Shown: piece after piece, positions 1 to 10,600 of the stretch
Layout of the letters: each line of letters starts with the position of its first letter
Position numbering within the stretch: the stretch's first letter is position 1
From: Spirochaetaceae bacterium
GTDB lineage: Bacteria; Spirochaetota; Spirochaetia; B11-G9
Assembly (NCBI GenBank): GCA_030638735.1
Contig: DAOWEB010000415.1
Coordinates: 1-35,334, forward strand
Reading direction: 5' to 3'
DNA: 35,334 nt
The notes under the pieces: generated by a model
What the model was told of the DNA's origin: nothing
Database searches by the model: none
What the model saw: only the letters and a program-made list of their open reading frames with translations
Made by a program: the position numbers and the translations under genes

Positions 1-582
1 AAAAATTAGATATTTTATAATTTTTGATGATTTTTTATTTATATATACTTTTTTTATTTCATTTTGATTATCTTTCATCTCAACAGATATCAGTAAGTTA
101 TCTATATAGCCAATAAGGCTGTCTATAATCCCTGGATTATTAAATTTTCTAAAATAGAACTTACCCTGCTTTTCAGTAATTGCTTCAAAATAGTAGAAAA
201 CCCGTCCAATCAGATTACCAAAAGCACCTTTAAAATTCAGCTTTGACGACACTGATAAACGTGATATATATATTAAACCAATCAGCATAAGGGATCTTGA
301 TAATCCTGAAATTAATGCTCCCTGGGTTACAGGAAACTCTAACAACATAAAGATAACTTTTCCAGCAGGACGAATTATATATGCCAGAACAATTCCCGAA
401 ACAAGCATCAGATTAGGGACAATCCTGAACCTGCCGCCCTGAAGGATATATACAGTTATAAGTATAAATAATTGAATAGATCTTATTAATAACGACTGCT
501 GTAAAAGGTAAGCAGGGATAAAAAGCAACCCTAAAATAAGTTTCTGCCGGGGGGCTATAGTGAAATTATTTTTATAAATCAT
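1..582 (-). CDS. Hydrophobic membrane protein of unknown function, partial (C-terminus beyond the left edge)
   Basis: Minus-strand frame opens at ATG 582..580 (MIYKNNFTIAPRQKLILGLLFIPAYLLQQSLLIRSIQLFILITVYILQGG...) and has no stop to position 1. Start overlaps the stop of the upstream gene (ATGA). Absent from the ORF track because it is incomplete. Confidence 0.65.
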   Translation of the reverse strand, partial: MIYKNNFTIAPRQKLILGLLFIPAYLLQQSLLIRSIQLFILITVYILQGGRFRIVPNLMLVSGIVLAYIIRPAGKVIFMLLEFPVTQGALISGLSRSLMLIGLIYISRLSVSSKLNFKGAFGNLIGRVFYYFEAITEKQGKFYFRKFNNPGIIDSLIGYIDNLLISVEMKDNQNEIKKVYINKKSSKIIKYLIF

Positions 583-1094
583 GTTACTAACTTGCCCTCT
601 AACCATTTGGATCTGTTTATAAACTTATCAGCCAGTAAACCCAAGATTAAAGCTGAAATAAAACCCATAACAAGTAATGGAGGTGCAATGTATTTTACAG
701 AATTCCCAAAAATAAATATTTTGGCAAACAATATCTGAATAAGATTACTGGCAAGGGCTCCTGATATACTTACACCAATAAGAGTAATAGAAGATTTAAA
801 CAATAATATTAATAGAATCATTATAGTTCCACTTGCCATGGCCCCGGCAGCTGAAAATAAAAAAATATAGGAAAATAGTGTTCCGGTAATTAAACCCTGG
901 CCAAATATTTTTAAAATAATTAATAGAACAATATCTTTTGGTTTGAAAATAATTAATGATATTAGAATTGGTAAATTTGCCAGTCCTAATCTAAAAAAAG
1001 GAAATGGCTTGGGAATTAAATATTCCACTGTAGACAGGAAAATACAAAAAGCTGCAAATAAAGCAATTGTGTCGAGAGAATACCGATATTTCAC
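579..1094 (-). CDS. Gx transporter family / heptaprenyl diphosphate synthase component I-like membrane protein
   Basis: ORF 171 aa with GTG start; multi-TM pattern with FFRLGLANLPILISL and AGAMASGTIM segments typical of the Gx transporter (Hpre_diP_synt_I) family. Confidence 0.7.
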   Translation of the reverse strand: MKYRYSLDTIALFAAFCIFLSTVEYLIPKPFPFFRLGLANLPILISLIIFKPKDIVLLIILKIFGQGLITGTLFSYIFLFSAAGAMASGTIMILLILLFKSSITLIGVSISGALASNLIQILFAKIFIFGNSVKYIAPPLLVMGFISALILGLLADKFINRSKWLEGKLVT

Positions 1095-1153
1095 AATTTT
1101 AACTTTAGACTATCTATTAAAAAGGTTCAATCGATTAAAAGGAGACAGGAAAC

Positions 1154-1238
1154 CGGAGACGGGAGACCGGAAATGAGAAATCCAAACTCTTCGGTTCCTG
1201 AGCTTGTCGAAGGGCCGTTCTCCATCCTCCCGTCTCCG
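1154..1238. repeat. Intergenic inverted repeat enclosing a CCTGAGCTTGTCGAAGG motif
   Basis: CGGAGACGGGAG (1154-1165) pairs perfectly with CTCCCGTCTCCG (1227-1238); inner CTTCG (1189-1193) / CGAAG (1208-1212) hairpin. Confidence 0.75.
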
Positions 1239-1252
1239 TTCTCCCTTCTTTC

Positions 1253-3307
1253 CTATATCTTAAACTTACTAACTATCTCTGTAAGTTGTTCAGAAAGCTT
1301 TGACAGAGCTTCTGCACTGGTAGAAACCTGTGTACTTGCTTCTGATATAGCTCCTGCAGAACTTGAGACCTCTGCTATTTCTCTTGCTATCTCCTGTGAA
1401 ACAGTAGAATTCTGTCCTGACCGTTCAGTAGCATCCTGAACTGCCAAAGAAGCATGCCCGATATTATCTGTAATGTCTTTTGTTGTGACAGCCTGTTCCT
1501 CAACAGCTGCAACTATGGTTGTAACATAGTCATTTACCTGCTGAACAATCTCGGTAATTTTATTTATATCAGTTATAGAATTTGTTGTTGATGTCTGGAT
1601 CCGTTCAATTTTAATTCGTATATCTTCTGTTGCTTCTGCTGTCTGCTTGGCAAGATCTTTAATTTCGCTGGCTACAACTGCAAAACCTTTTCCAGCAGTA
1701 CCTGCCCTGGCTGCTTCGATAGTAGCATTAAGAGCAAGAAGATTTGTCTGGTCGGAAATACTTGTTATTGTTTCTGTTACCTTTCCAATATCATTAGCAG
1801 ATTCCCCAAGATCTTTCATCAATATACTAACTTCTTTGGACTGTTTAACTGCTTCTGAAGTAATATTCATTGCTTTCTCAGTATTCTGAACAATCTGGGA
1901 AATTGTAGCGGACATCTCTTCGGATGCAGATGCAACTCCATTCAAATTTTCTGAAGACTGATTCATACCATCAGATACAGAAGATGAATTAGCGTTTAGC
2001 TCCTCTGCAGCAGCGGCAACAGTACCGGCCTTTTCAGTAGAAGCTGATGCTTCAGAAGCAAGACCTACAGAAACTTCAAGAAGCTCGGAACTTGAAAGAG
2101 TTAAATCATTGGAACCTTCAACAATTGAAGAAATCACTTCTTTGAGATTTTTTGTCATATCAATAAAAGAGAGAGTAAGGTCTCCTAATTCATCATTTGC
2201 AACAACCGCAGTTCCAGTAGATGAATCGGTAAAATTTGCAGTTAAATCACCCTTTGCCACTTCACTTACAACTTTTTTCAATTTTTCAATTGGTTTTGTG
2301 ACTCTCAAAACTACATATATACTCAATATCACGAGAATAATAACTATAAGTACAACAAATACTATAAACATTATCATTCCAACAACTGCAGAAGATCTGT
2401 GTTCAGCAACAGCTATGTCAAAATCTGAAGCCAGTTTTAATTCAATATCAAGCATTAAGTTGATTTTAGTTGTCATCTGGGAAAACCAGTAAGCGGGGTC
2501 TATAGAACCAAGGCTTTCCTGCCCGACTCTTGCAAAAGCAATATCTCGCATCTTTTGAACTTCATTTACAGAAGAACCAGATAATGTATTACTGAAATAG
2601 GCTTTTTGTTCATCATTGGCATCAGCCATAAATACTTCGAAATAAACATCCTGATTTACAACTAAATTATTAAAAATTTTAAAAGTATCAAAGCCCATTT
2701 TATCTATTGCAAAAGCATTACTTAATACTGCACGTTCAATACCTGCACGCTCTTTTCCCCTTAGGAAATTGTTATATGCATTCAGCTGTGTTCTTATTTC
2801 AACTGTTGGAACATTTACAGCAATAAAACGTATAACCTCAAGTAAAAGCGAATTTTGATTAGAATAAAACCCAATGGCATCAGGTGTAGTTATAGTTAAA
2901 GAAGTTACTTTTTTTCGAATACTCTCATACTCATCAGCATGTTTCATGGAAACTACCAGTCTCTCTCTGAATTCATTGCCAAATTTATCCAGATCTGTCT
3001 TACTTATATATTCTTTAAGATCTATAAGTTTGGAATTTGTAAGTTTTCTCTGTCCTGGAAGTCCATCAGGGCCTGCAAATGAGGAACCTTTACTACCTAT
3101 ATACCCAGCAGTCATACCCCTCTCTTTTTGAGTCTCATGAATAAAAGCACTCATTTTCACTGCAAGAGTTGTTAATACTTCAGAATCATTTACATCTTTA
3201 AGTAGTGTTACTTTTTCATTTATACCGACTAACGAAAAATAAAGCACAGCAATAAATGGAATTATTGCCAGTAATATTATTTTTGCCTTGATTGTAAACC
3301 TAACCAT
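1253..3307 (-). CDS. Methyl-accepting chemotaxis protein with NIT-type (nitrate/nitrite sensing) sensor domain, HAMP and MCP signalling domain
   Basis: ORF 684 aa; N-terminal [20 protein letters not shown] (NIT-like), second TM, HAMP, and MCP hairpin tip [50 protein letters not shown]. Confidence 0.92.
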   Translation of the reverse strand: MVRFTIKAKIILLAIIPFIAVLYFSLVGINEKVTLLKDVNDSEVLTTLAVKMSAFIHETQKERGMTAGYIGSKGSSFAGPDGLPGQRKLTNSKLIDLKEYISKTDLDKFGNEFRERLVVSMKHADEYESIRKKVTSLTITTPDAIGFYSNQNSLLLEVIRFIAVNVPTVEIRTQLNAYNNFLRGKERAGIERAVLSNAFAIDKMGFDTFKIFNNLVVNQDVYFEVFMADANDEQKAYFSNTLSGSSVNEVQKMRDIAFARVGQESLGSIDPAYWFSQMTTKINLMLDIELKLASDFDIAVAEHRSSAVVGMIMFIVFVVLIVIILVILSIYVVLRVTKPIEKLKKVVSEVAKGDLTANFTDSSTGTAVVANDELGDLTLSFIDMTKNLKEVISSIVEGSNDLTLSSSELLEVSVGLASEASASTEKAGTVAAAAEELNANSSSVSDGMNQSSENLNGVASASEEMSATISQIVQNTEKAMNITSEAVKQSKEVSILMKDLGESANDIGKVTETITSISDQTNLLALNATIEAARAGTAGKGFAVVASEIKDLAKQTAEATEDIRIKIERIQTSTTNSITDINKITEIVQQVNDYVTTIVAAVEEQAVTTKDITDNIGHASLAVQDATERSGQNSTVSQEIAREIAEVSSSAGAISEASTQVSTSAEALSKLSEQLTEIVSKFKI

Positions 3308-3337
3308 TGTTTACTCCCTTTGTGTATTTAAATTTAA

Positions 3338-3366
3338 TGACATAATATATTTTTAATTTTATGTCA
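3338..3366. promoter_or_regulatory. 8-bp inverted repeat in the upstream region of the NIT-MCP gene
   Basis: TGACATAA (3338-3345) and TTATGTCA (3359-3366), exact reverse complements, 13-nt spacer. Confidence 0.45.
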
Positions 3367-3377
3367 CTATACAAAAC

Positions 3378-3440
3378 CTGAAACTATTGTTTCAGCCATC
3401 TGAAATTACTATTTCAGTTCTTCTTAAACTACTGTTTAAG
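3378..3440. repeat. Three tandem palindromes with 7-bp arms and 4-nt centres
   Basis: CTGAAAC-TATT-GTTTCAG (3378-3395), CTGAAAT-TACT-ATTTCAG (3400-3417), CTTAAAC-TACT-GTTTAAG (3423-3440). Confidence 0.9.
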
Positions 3441-4280
3441 CTGATAAAAAATTGAACGTAAATACCTTTTCGACTCAAATGATGGACATACTGTAGCAAT
3501 ACTTTCAGTACTCCCAATTATAAGAGCTCCGTCAGGTTTTAAAAGTTTTGAAATTCTGTTAAATAATATTTTCTTTTTTTCCTCAGGGAAATAGATAGCA
3601 ACATTCCTGCAAAAAATAATATCAAACTTACCCAAATGACTGAAATCATCCATTAGATTCAACTTCTTAAAAGCTGCCAAAGATCTTATTTCATCATCGA
3701 TTTTCCATTTATCATTCTCTTTATTAAAGTACTTATTTAATTTTACCGAAGGAAGACCTCTTTCAATATCTACAAGGCTATAATATCCATAACTTGCCTT
3801 TGTTACAGCCTCATCAGAAATATCAGTGCCGAGAATAGACACATTATGTCTGGTTGTATCTCCTAAAAGTTCTTTTAGAACTATACCTATACTGTACACT
3901 TCCTGACCTGTGGAACATGCTGCACTCCAGATTTTTAATGTCAGAGGAGATTTATTTATATCCGATCCTGGAATTCTTTTATCTATTAAATCAGGAATAA
4001 TTTTATGCTGCAGAAGATCAAAGGGTGCACTGTCCCGAAAGAAATGGGTTTCATTTGTTGTCATAGCATCCAGAAGCTGCTGTTCAAGTTTTTTTGAAAA
4101 ATCCGCTTTAATTTTTCTATACAGATCTGTAAAGTTATCTGTACCTGTCTCTCTCAGCATTTTTACGAGCCGGGTTTCCAGAAGGTATCCCTTACTTGCG
4201 TTAAGATGTATCCCGGAAAGAGTACTTATATAATCTGAGAATAATGTAAGCTCTGCGGATGTAATCTTAACAACTGCCAC
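3429..4280 (-). CDS. cheR: CheR-type chemotaxis protein methyltransferase
   Basis: ORF 283 aa; MTTNETHFFRD, KIWSAACSTGQEVYSI, FDIIFCRNVAIYFPEEKK motifs; located directly after cheB. Confidence 0.93.
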   Translation of the reverse strand: MAVVKITSAELTLFSDYISTLSGIHLNASKGYLLETRLVKMLRETGTDNFTDLYRKIKADFSKKLEQQLLDAMTTNETHFFRDSAPFDLLQHKIIPDLIDKRIPGSDINKSPLTLKIWSAACSTGQEVYSIGIVLKELLGDTTRHNVSILGTDISDEAVTKASYGYYSLVDIERGLPSVKLNKYFNKENDKWKIDDEIRSLAAFKKLNLMDDFSHLGKFDIIFCRNVAIYFPEEKKKILFNRISKLLKPDGALIIGSTESIATVCPSFESKRYLRSIFYQLKQ

Positions 4281-5423
4281 CTATACAACCACCATTCGTA
4301 CTGATTTTTCAATGGCGGACGATATCATATCCAGAGGTAGAATAATATCAGAAACACCAGCTTTTACAACTTCCATTGGCATTCCATAAACTACACAACT
4401 TGCCTTATCCTGAGTTATAGAGACACCACCATGCCGTTTTATCAGTCTCATACCAGTTGTACCATCATTACCCATACCTGTCATAATAACGGCGGTAATT
4501 TTCCCGGGGAAAAGAGTGGAAACAGATCTGAACATATAGTCTACAGCCGGTTTACAATTATTTTCAGGAGGATCGTCGGTTATGCGTATAATATGATCAT
4601 TTCCACTGGCTGAAACAGAAATTTTCATCTGCTTTCCACCAGGAGCTATATATGCAGTTCCAGGGATAAGTTTTTCCCCTTCTTCCGCTTCCTTAACATT
4701 AATTTTACATTTTGCATTAAGGCTCTTTGCAAGAGACTGGGTAAAAAGAGGAGGCATATGCTGTACTATTAATATAGGAACACCAATTCCTGCAGAAATT
4801 TTTGGGAGCATCTCACCCAGAGCTGCAGGCCCGCCTGTAGAAATACCAATAACTACAATTTCCGGTTTTTTAAAATTTGGCATTTTTTTTAAAAAACTGG
4901 CAATTTCAAATATTGAGGAAGGAGTAAAGACAGGAGCTCTGGAGCCTGAAATATTTATTGCTTCCTTTTTTAAAACAGGTATAATTTTTTTATTACTGTT
5001 TTTTTCACGACCATCTTCATTTCTATTTCTTTCTTTCCATGCCTTGATAATAGGAGCCAGAGTATCTCTAATTTCTGCTCTGTTTTCTGCTACAGTACCA
5101 CTATCAGGTTTTGTAATAAAATCAAACGCTCCAAGCTGGAGTGCCTTTATTGTTAAATCTCCACCCTTAACTGTTACAGCACTTAATACAATAACACCTA
5201 CATCCAGATGTTCCTTTTTAATTGATTCAAGAACTTCAATACCATTCATTACGGGCATTTCTATATCCAGAGTAATAATATCCGGTTTTAACTCTTCAAT
5301 CTTTTGTAAAGCAATTTTTCCATTACTGGCACTTCCTACAATTTCAACTCCGGATATCTCCAGAAGGGAATCACTTATTATCTTTCTAAACACTATTGTG
5401 TCATCAACAACCAGAACCCTCAT
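4281..5423 (-). CDS. cheB: CheB protein-glutamate methylesterase (REC + methylesterase)
   Basis: ORF 380 aa; REC DIITLDIEMPVMNGIEVL; catalytic motifs GISTGGPAAL, VQHMPPLFTQSLA, MTGMGNDGTTGM. Confidence 0.95.
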   Translation of the reverse strand: MRVLVVDDTIVFRKIISDSLLEISGVEIVGSASNGKIALQKIEELKPDIITLDIEMPVMNGIEVLESIKKEHLDVGVIVLSAVTVKGGDLTIKALQLGAFDFITKPDSGTVAENRAEIRDTLAPIIKAWKERNRNEDGREKNSNKKIIPVLKKEAINISGSRAPVFTPSSIFEIASFLKKMPNFKKPEIVVIGISTGGPAALGEMLPKISAGIGVPILIVQHMPPLFTQSLAKSLNAKCKINVKEAEEGEKLIPGTAYIAPGGKQMKISVSASGNDHIIRITDDPPENNCKPAVDYMFRSVSTLFPGKITAVIMTGMGNDGTTGMRLIKRHGGVSITQDKASCVVYGMPMEVVKAGVSDIILPLDMISSAIEKSVRMVVV

Positions 5424-5428
5424 ACTTT

Positions 5429-5881
5429 TTAATCTCTCCCTTCTTCAGAAACTTCAAGGACAGACCTTATATTTAATAATGCAATCAGTTTTTGATCAGC
5501 CTGATAAACACTGTCAATATATCCCCCACGGGTACCGTGCATGGCAGCAGGAGCAGAGGTTAGATTTTTTTTATCAATGTCAATTACATCTGAAATAGAA
5601 TCAATTAGTAATCCTATGTGTTCATCTTTCCATTCAACTATAACAATTCGACTTGCCTTACCTATAATACTTTCTCCTAAGCCAAGTTTATTACTTAAAT
5701 CAATTATAGTAACAATCTTTCCCCGAAGATTTATAATACCAATTATATAGTTCTCTGCATTATGAACTTTTGTTATTTCGGTAACTCTTATGACCTCCTG
5801 GGTATCCAGAGTATCGAGACCCCATATTGTCTCACCAAGAAAAAATGTGAAAATTAGTGTACCAGCATTATCAGCTATCAT
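5429..5881 (-). CDS. cheW: CheW chemotaxis coupling protein
   Basis: ORF 150 aa; VIRVTEITKVHNAENYIIGIINLRGKIVTIIDLSNKLGL; SD-like AAGGAGG upstream on the minus strand. Confidence 0.93.
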   Translation of the reverse strand: MIADNAGTLIFTFFLGETIWGLDTLDTQEVIRVTEITKVHNAENYIIGIINLRGKIVTIIDLSNKLGLGESIIGKASRIVIVEWKDEHIGLLIDSISDVIDIDKKNLTSAPAAMHGTRGGYIDSVYQADQKLIALLNIRSVLEVSEEGRD

Positions 5882-5897
5882 TGCTCCTCCTTAGGAT

Positions 5898-5932
5898 GCA
5901 TAGGCGAGCAGGAAGCTTGCTTCCGACCAGCC
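5898..5932. repeat. Small hairpin repeat, copy A
   Basis: gcaTAGGCgagcaGGAAGcttgCTTCCgaccaGCC; shares both flanks with 15229-15262 but has a different self-complementary core. Confidence 0.8.
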
Positions 5933-5948
5933 TTAGGACGCATTGGCA

Positions 5949-7592
5949 TCACAACCTGTAAGTATCTACCATTTTCTTTATTGATTCAGACAATCCCGAT
6001 AATTTTTTTGCACTGTCCGCAACCTGACTGCTTGCATCAGACATCTCTTCTGCCGAGAGAGAAACTTCAGCAATTTCTTTTGCTATTTCCTGAGAAACAG
6101 TTGAATTCTGGATAGTCCGTTCCGATGCATCATGCACAGACAATGATGCATGCCCCATATTATCTGAAATATCCTTTGTTGTTACTGACTGTTCCTCCAC
6201 TGCAGCTGCAATGGTTGTAATATAATTATTTACATTTTGAACAATCTTAGAAATCTTTTTAATATCACTTATAGAGTTGGTAGTTGATGTTTGAATTCCA
6301 TCTATTTTACCTCTTATATCCTCTGTTGCAGCTGCTGTCTGTTTTGCAAGTTCCTTTATTTCACTGGCAACTACTGCAAAGCCCTTTCCAGCTGAACCTG
6401 CCCTGGCAGCTTCTATTGTAGCATTCAGGGCAAGAAGGTTAGTCTGATCCGATATACTGGTTATTGTTTCTGTTACTTTACCAATTTCATTGGCAGAATT
6501 ACCAAGAACGTCCATAATTTTTGTTACCTGCTCTGTTTGCACTACAGCCTTCTCTGTTACAACTCTTGCACTTTCAGTATTTCTAGCTATTTCATGTATT
6601 GTTGCAGTCATCTCTTCTGTGGCAGTTGCGACTCCATTGAGATTTGAAGAAGATTGTTCCATTCCATCAGCAACAGATGCTGAATTAGCATTTAACTCTT
6701 CTGAAGCTGCTGCAACAGTTCCAGCCTTCTCTGTTGTCATAGTTGACCCTCTTGCCATATGCTCTGAAATAGTAAGTAAATCAGAGGAGGCATCTGTAAG
6801 AGAATCAACATCTTTATTCATTAAAAACATCATTTCTTTTAGTGAAATCTGCATTTCAATTAATGCTCTTATAAGCATTCCTATTTCATCTTTTCTACGG
6901 GAATATTTACTATCTATTTGTGCTGTCAGATCCTTTGAAGCAATTTTTTTAGTATAATCAACAGCCTCTTTTAGAGGTCTGGATATATTTCGAACAATAT
7001 AAATAAGAATAAAAAAAGTTACCGCAAAACTAAAAATTATTATTATTATCATAATATTTTTTAATAATTTAACTCTTTCTTCACTTGCTATCTGCATAAG
7101 CACAACTGCTTTATTCATTTCAACAAGTAGTTTTACATTATTATCAATAATATATTTAAGTTCTTCAGCTCCTCCTGTACCGGAAACAAGCTTATCCATA
7201 TTAAATTTAAATGGTTTCCAGAGATCTACTACAACACTTAATTGGTCATTAATCCCCTGATTTTTCATATCAGATATTTTTCTAAATACCGTCATCCCCA
7301 TATCGACGGGAAGATCACCACCATCCTTCAGAGCGAACAATGTAAGATCAAAAAGTTTTACTGTAGTAGCAATCTGCTCTGCCTTAATTATGACTGGATC
7401 TTTGTCTTTAAGTAAAACTTCCTTAGACATTCGTTGAGAAAGCATTCTCTGTCGACCTGCAGTATTTATTAATATACCGTCATCTGCCTGAAGGCCTGTA
7501 ATCAAAAATACACTGACAAAAACAATCAGGGCCATTACAAGATAAACCAGTATAATTATTAGGATTTTTAAAGTAATTCCTTTTATAACCAT
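5949..7592 (-). CDS. Methyl-accepting chemotaxis protein with PilJ/NarX-like N-terminal sensor
   Basis: ORF 547 aa; [20 protein letters not shown] (PilJ-type P-box), TM, HAMP, and MCP tip [50 protein letters not shown]. Confidence 0.92.
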   Translation of the reverse strand: MVIKGITLKILIIILVYLVMALIVFVSVFLITGLQADDGILINTAGRQRMLSQRMSKEVLLKDKDPVIIKAEQIATTVKLFDLTLFALKDGGDLPVDMGMTVFRKISDMKNQGINDQLSVVVDLWKPFKFNMDKLVSGTGGAEELKYIIDNNVKLLVEMNKAVVLMQIASEERVKLLKNIMIIIIIFSFAVTFFILIYIVRNISRPLKEAVDYTKKIASKDLTAQIDSKYSRRKDEIGMLIRALIEMQISLKEMMFLMNKDVDSLTDASSDLLTISEHMARGSTMTTEKAGTVAAASEELNANSASVADGMEQSSSNLNGVATATEEMTATIHEIARNTESARVVTEKAVVQTEQVTKIMDVLGNSANEIGKVTETITSISDQTNLLALNATIEAARAGSAGKGFAVVASEIKELAKQTAAATEDIRGKIDGIQTSTTNSISDIKKISKIVQNVNNYITTIAAAVEEQSVTTKDISDNMGHASLSVHDASERTIQNSTVSQEIAKEIAEVSLSAEEMSDASSQVADSAKKLSGLSESIKKMVDTYRL

Positions 7593-7609
7593 TTATAATT
7601 ATTCTCCTT

Positions 7610-10600
7610 TTATAGTCTAGCTGGTAGAAATTTTTGAATACTCTCTAAAAGCATCTCTTTATCCAGTTTGACCTGATAATCATTTATACCTACGGCCTTA
7701 CCCTTAGCCATATTCTCATCTCCAGCAAGAGAAGTAACTGCAATTACAGGTATATCTGCATAATTACTATCTGCTCTAACCCTGGCTACAAGTCCATATC
7801 CATCAAGATTGGGCATTTCAATATCTGTTACAAGCAAATCTACCTTCTCTGTACTTTCAACCATAAGCTTCCATGCAGCTTCTCCATCTTCGCCTGCAAT
7901 AACCTTATAACCAGCTCCTTCAATATAATTAACTACCTGTTTTCTAAAAAAAGTAGAATCCTCTGCAACAAGAACAAGAGGCTTTTCACCCTCAGATAAA
8001 TTTGCTTTAACTGCTCCGGGGACTGTCAAAGTAGTATCTCTGATCCAATCAGGATATATCTTTTCAACAATCTCATATACATCCAGAATCATGGTTGTTT
8101 TACCATCAATAATAACTGATCCCATTATCCCCGGCTGCCTTAAAGAAGTATGATCCACAAGCATCTCATCCTCTATAAAATCGACAGGGCGCATTGCAAG
8201 TAGTCCAATTTCTCTTCCAAAACCGTTAAATACAATAACAGCCAGATTATCTTCCGGAATAGATTTGCATTCTGCAGAATCTTCCAATCGAATAATAGGA
8301 AGCCCTTTTCCCATATACTGCATTATCCTTTTACCACCAACAATCTGGATACTTGAACTTTCAATATGTTCTACTCTGCCTACAAGTTCCAATGGCATAG
8401 CACAGTATTCTTCAGGAGAATTCCTGAAAAGAAGAAAAGAATGTCTGTCTTCCCCGGATTTACTTACTTCTATTTCATCTGAAGCCTGTGACTGTATAGT
8501 ACTTGTTACAGAAGACATTTTTAAAATAGAAGCAATTCCGGATATATCCAGAATTAGAGCAACACTTCCGTCACCCATAATAGTTGCACCTGCATATTCG
8601 CTGCAGCTTTTTATATGCCGTCCAAGAGGTTTAACAACAATTTCCATACTTTCATGAAGAGCATCTACAAGGATTCCATAAGATATATTTCCGGAAGAAA
8701 CTATTACAATGTTTAAAACGCTTCCGGCATGATACCGACGATCATTACCAACACGGACTTCATCATAAATTGTATCATTTTCACCATTTTTTTCAGCCCG
8801 ACGATCAATGGCTTGTTTCCGTTTATCGACCATCTCCTTTCCTGTTTCAGGATCGATATAGGTGGATTTTATACCAAGAACATCTGATAAAAATACAAGA
8901 GGTATCAACTTTCCTCGTAGATTTAGTACTTCTGAAGTACCAAGTCTTTCAATACTGTCTTTTACATCTTTTGGTTGGATTCTAATAAGCTCTTCCACAT
9001 TAAGCTGAGGAATGGCAAAACTTTCATTATTTACAGAAACAAGAAGAGAAGGAATAATAGCAAGAGTTAAAGGAAGTTTAATTCGAAAAACAGACCCCTT
9101 TCCCATAACAGAATCTATTTCCATTGTTCCGCCAAGCTTATCAAGATTACTTCTTACAACATCCATTCCAACTCCACGACCGGAAACATCAGTTACCTGT
9201 TCTGCAGTAGATAACCCTGGTAAAAGAATTAATTCTACTTTTGCTTTTTCGGACATGGAATCAACTTCATTCTGGGAAATCAAACCCTTGGAAACTGCTT
9301 TAGCAGCTATTTTACTGCCGTCAATACCATTTCCGTCATCTTCTATCTCAATTACAACCTGCCCGGCTTCGTGATAAGCCCGCAAACTTATTTCCCCCAC
9401 AGAATTTTTTCCTGCAAGCCTTCTTTCTTCAGGTAATTCAATTCCATGATCTACAGAATTACGAATCATATGGGTTAGTGGATCATTAAGACCTTCCAGA
9501 AGAGTCTTGTCCATTTCAACTTCTTTACCTACAATATTTAAATTCATCTGTTTATCAAGCTGTCTGGACAGATCCCTTACAACACGGGGGAATTTACTTA
9601 AAATTGATCCAATATCCTGCATTCTGGTCTGCATAATTGCTTCCTGCAGCTCTGAAGTAACCTGACTTATTCGCTGACCACCGGAAGTAATAGCTTTCAG
9701 GTCTCCCTGGCTAATTGATTCTTCAAGTTCATTTCTGCCAAGAACAAGCTCACCTGCAAGAGTCATTAGCTGTTCAAGCAGCTTTACTTTTACACGAAGA
9801 GTGCTGGAGGCCTCTGGTACAGCAGTATTCTTAGGTGCTGATTTTTTAACTGGCCCTGATTTTGAAGGAACTGATACTGGTGTTTCAGACACTGAGGAGA
9901 CGGGTTCACTAACCTTATTAACTTCTTCAGATTCTGATGGATCATGTATGATTGTTATTTTCGAATCATCCACATCAAAAAGGTGCTTAATTTTTTCAGG
10001 ATTAACAATAGTTGAAAAAAGAATATATACTGGAATTGATTTAGAAATATCATCATCCAAAGTTCCAACAGCTGCAAAATCTGTTACCGTATTCTCAATA
10101 GTTCCAGTACCTACAAGGCTCCTGTAAAACTCCAGTGGAGAATCCTCCTGGTCAGGAAGATCTTTAATAAGATCATACTGAACCAGATAAATATAGTTAT
10201 TATTGGCCACTGTCTGATTATAATCAAACTCATTTACCTGCATAATAACTCTTCCATCAGGAAGTTTAATATCAGTTAAATTAGCTACACTGCTTTTCTT
10301 TTCCTCAGGAAGAGTCTCCGCAGTTAAATTAGCAAGAGATCTTACAAACTCTTCAATATCCTCATCATTACTGAATTCAGGATTATTAACCATTTCCTTA
10401 AGCTTATCAAAAGAAATCAGCAGAATATTTATTATCTCCGGAGTAGGTATCATTTCCCGGCTTCTAATCATATCCAGTACATTTTCAACCTTATGCCCCA
10501 GATCCCGTATTTTCGAGAGATCAAAAAAACCAGCCCCTCCCTTAATAGAATGAGCAGCACGGAAAACAGTATTTACAAGTTCCTCATCAATATCTGCTCC

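Noticed and set aside
943-1439. Plus-strand ORFs 943..1176 and 1173..1439
   Set aside because: First is antisense to the Gx transporter gene; both are encoded partly by the inverted repeat. Low-complexity translations with no family signal.
1647-3131. Plus-strand ORFs inside the NIT-MCP gene
   Set aside because: Antisense shadow ORFs of a well-supported coding gene.
3378-3440. Possible CRISPR-like array (three repeats)
   Set aside because: Spacers are only 4-5 nt, and units are palindromes with compensated variation; not CRISPR architecture. Also no cas genes.
3378-3440. Rho-independent terminator for cheR
   Set aside because: Stems are AT-rich 7-bp with no following T-run on the minus strand; three tandem copies fit an operator or repeat better.
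8265-10127. Plus-strand ORFs inside cheA (8265..8657, 8770..8985, 9012..9374, 9801..10127)
   Set aside because: Antisense to strong CheA domains; no recognisable motifs.
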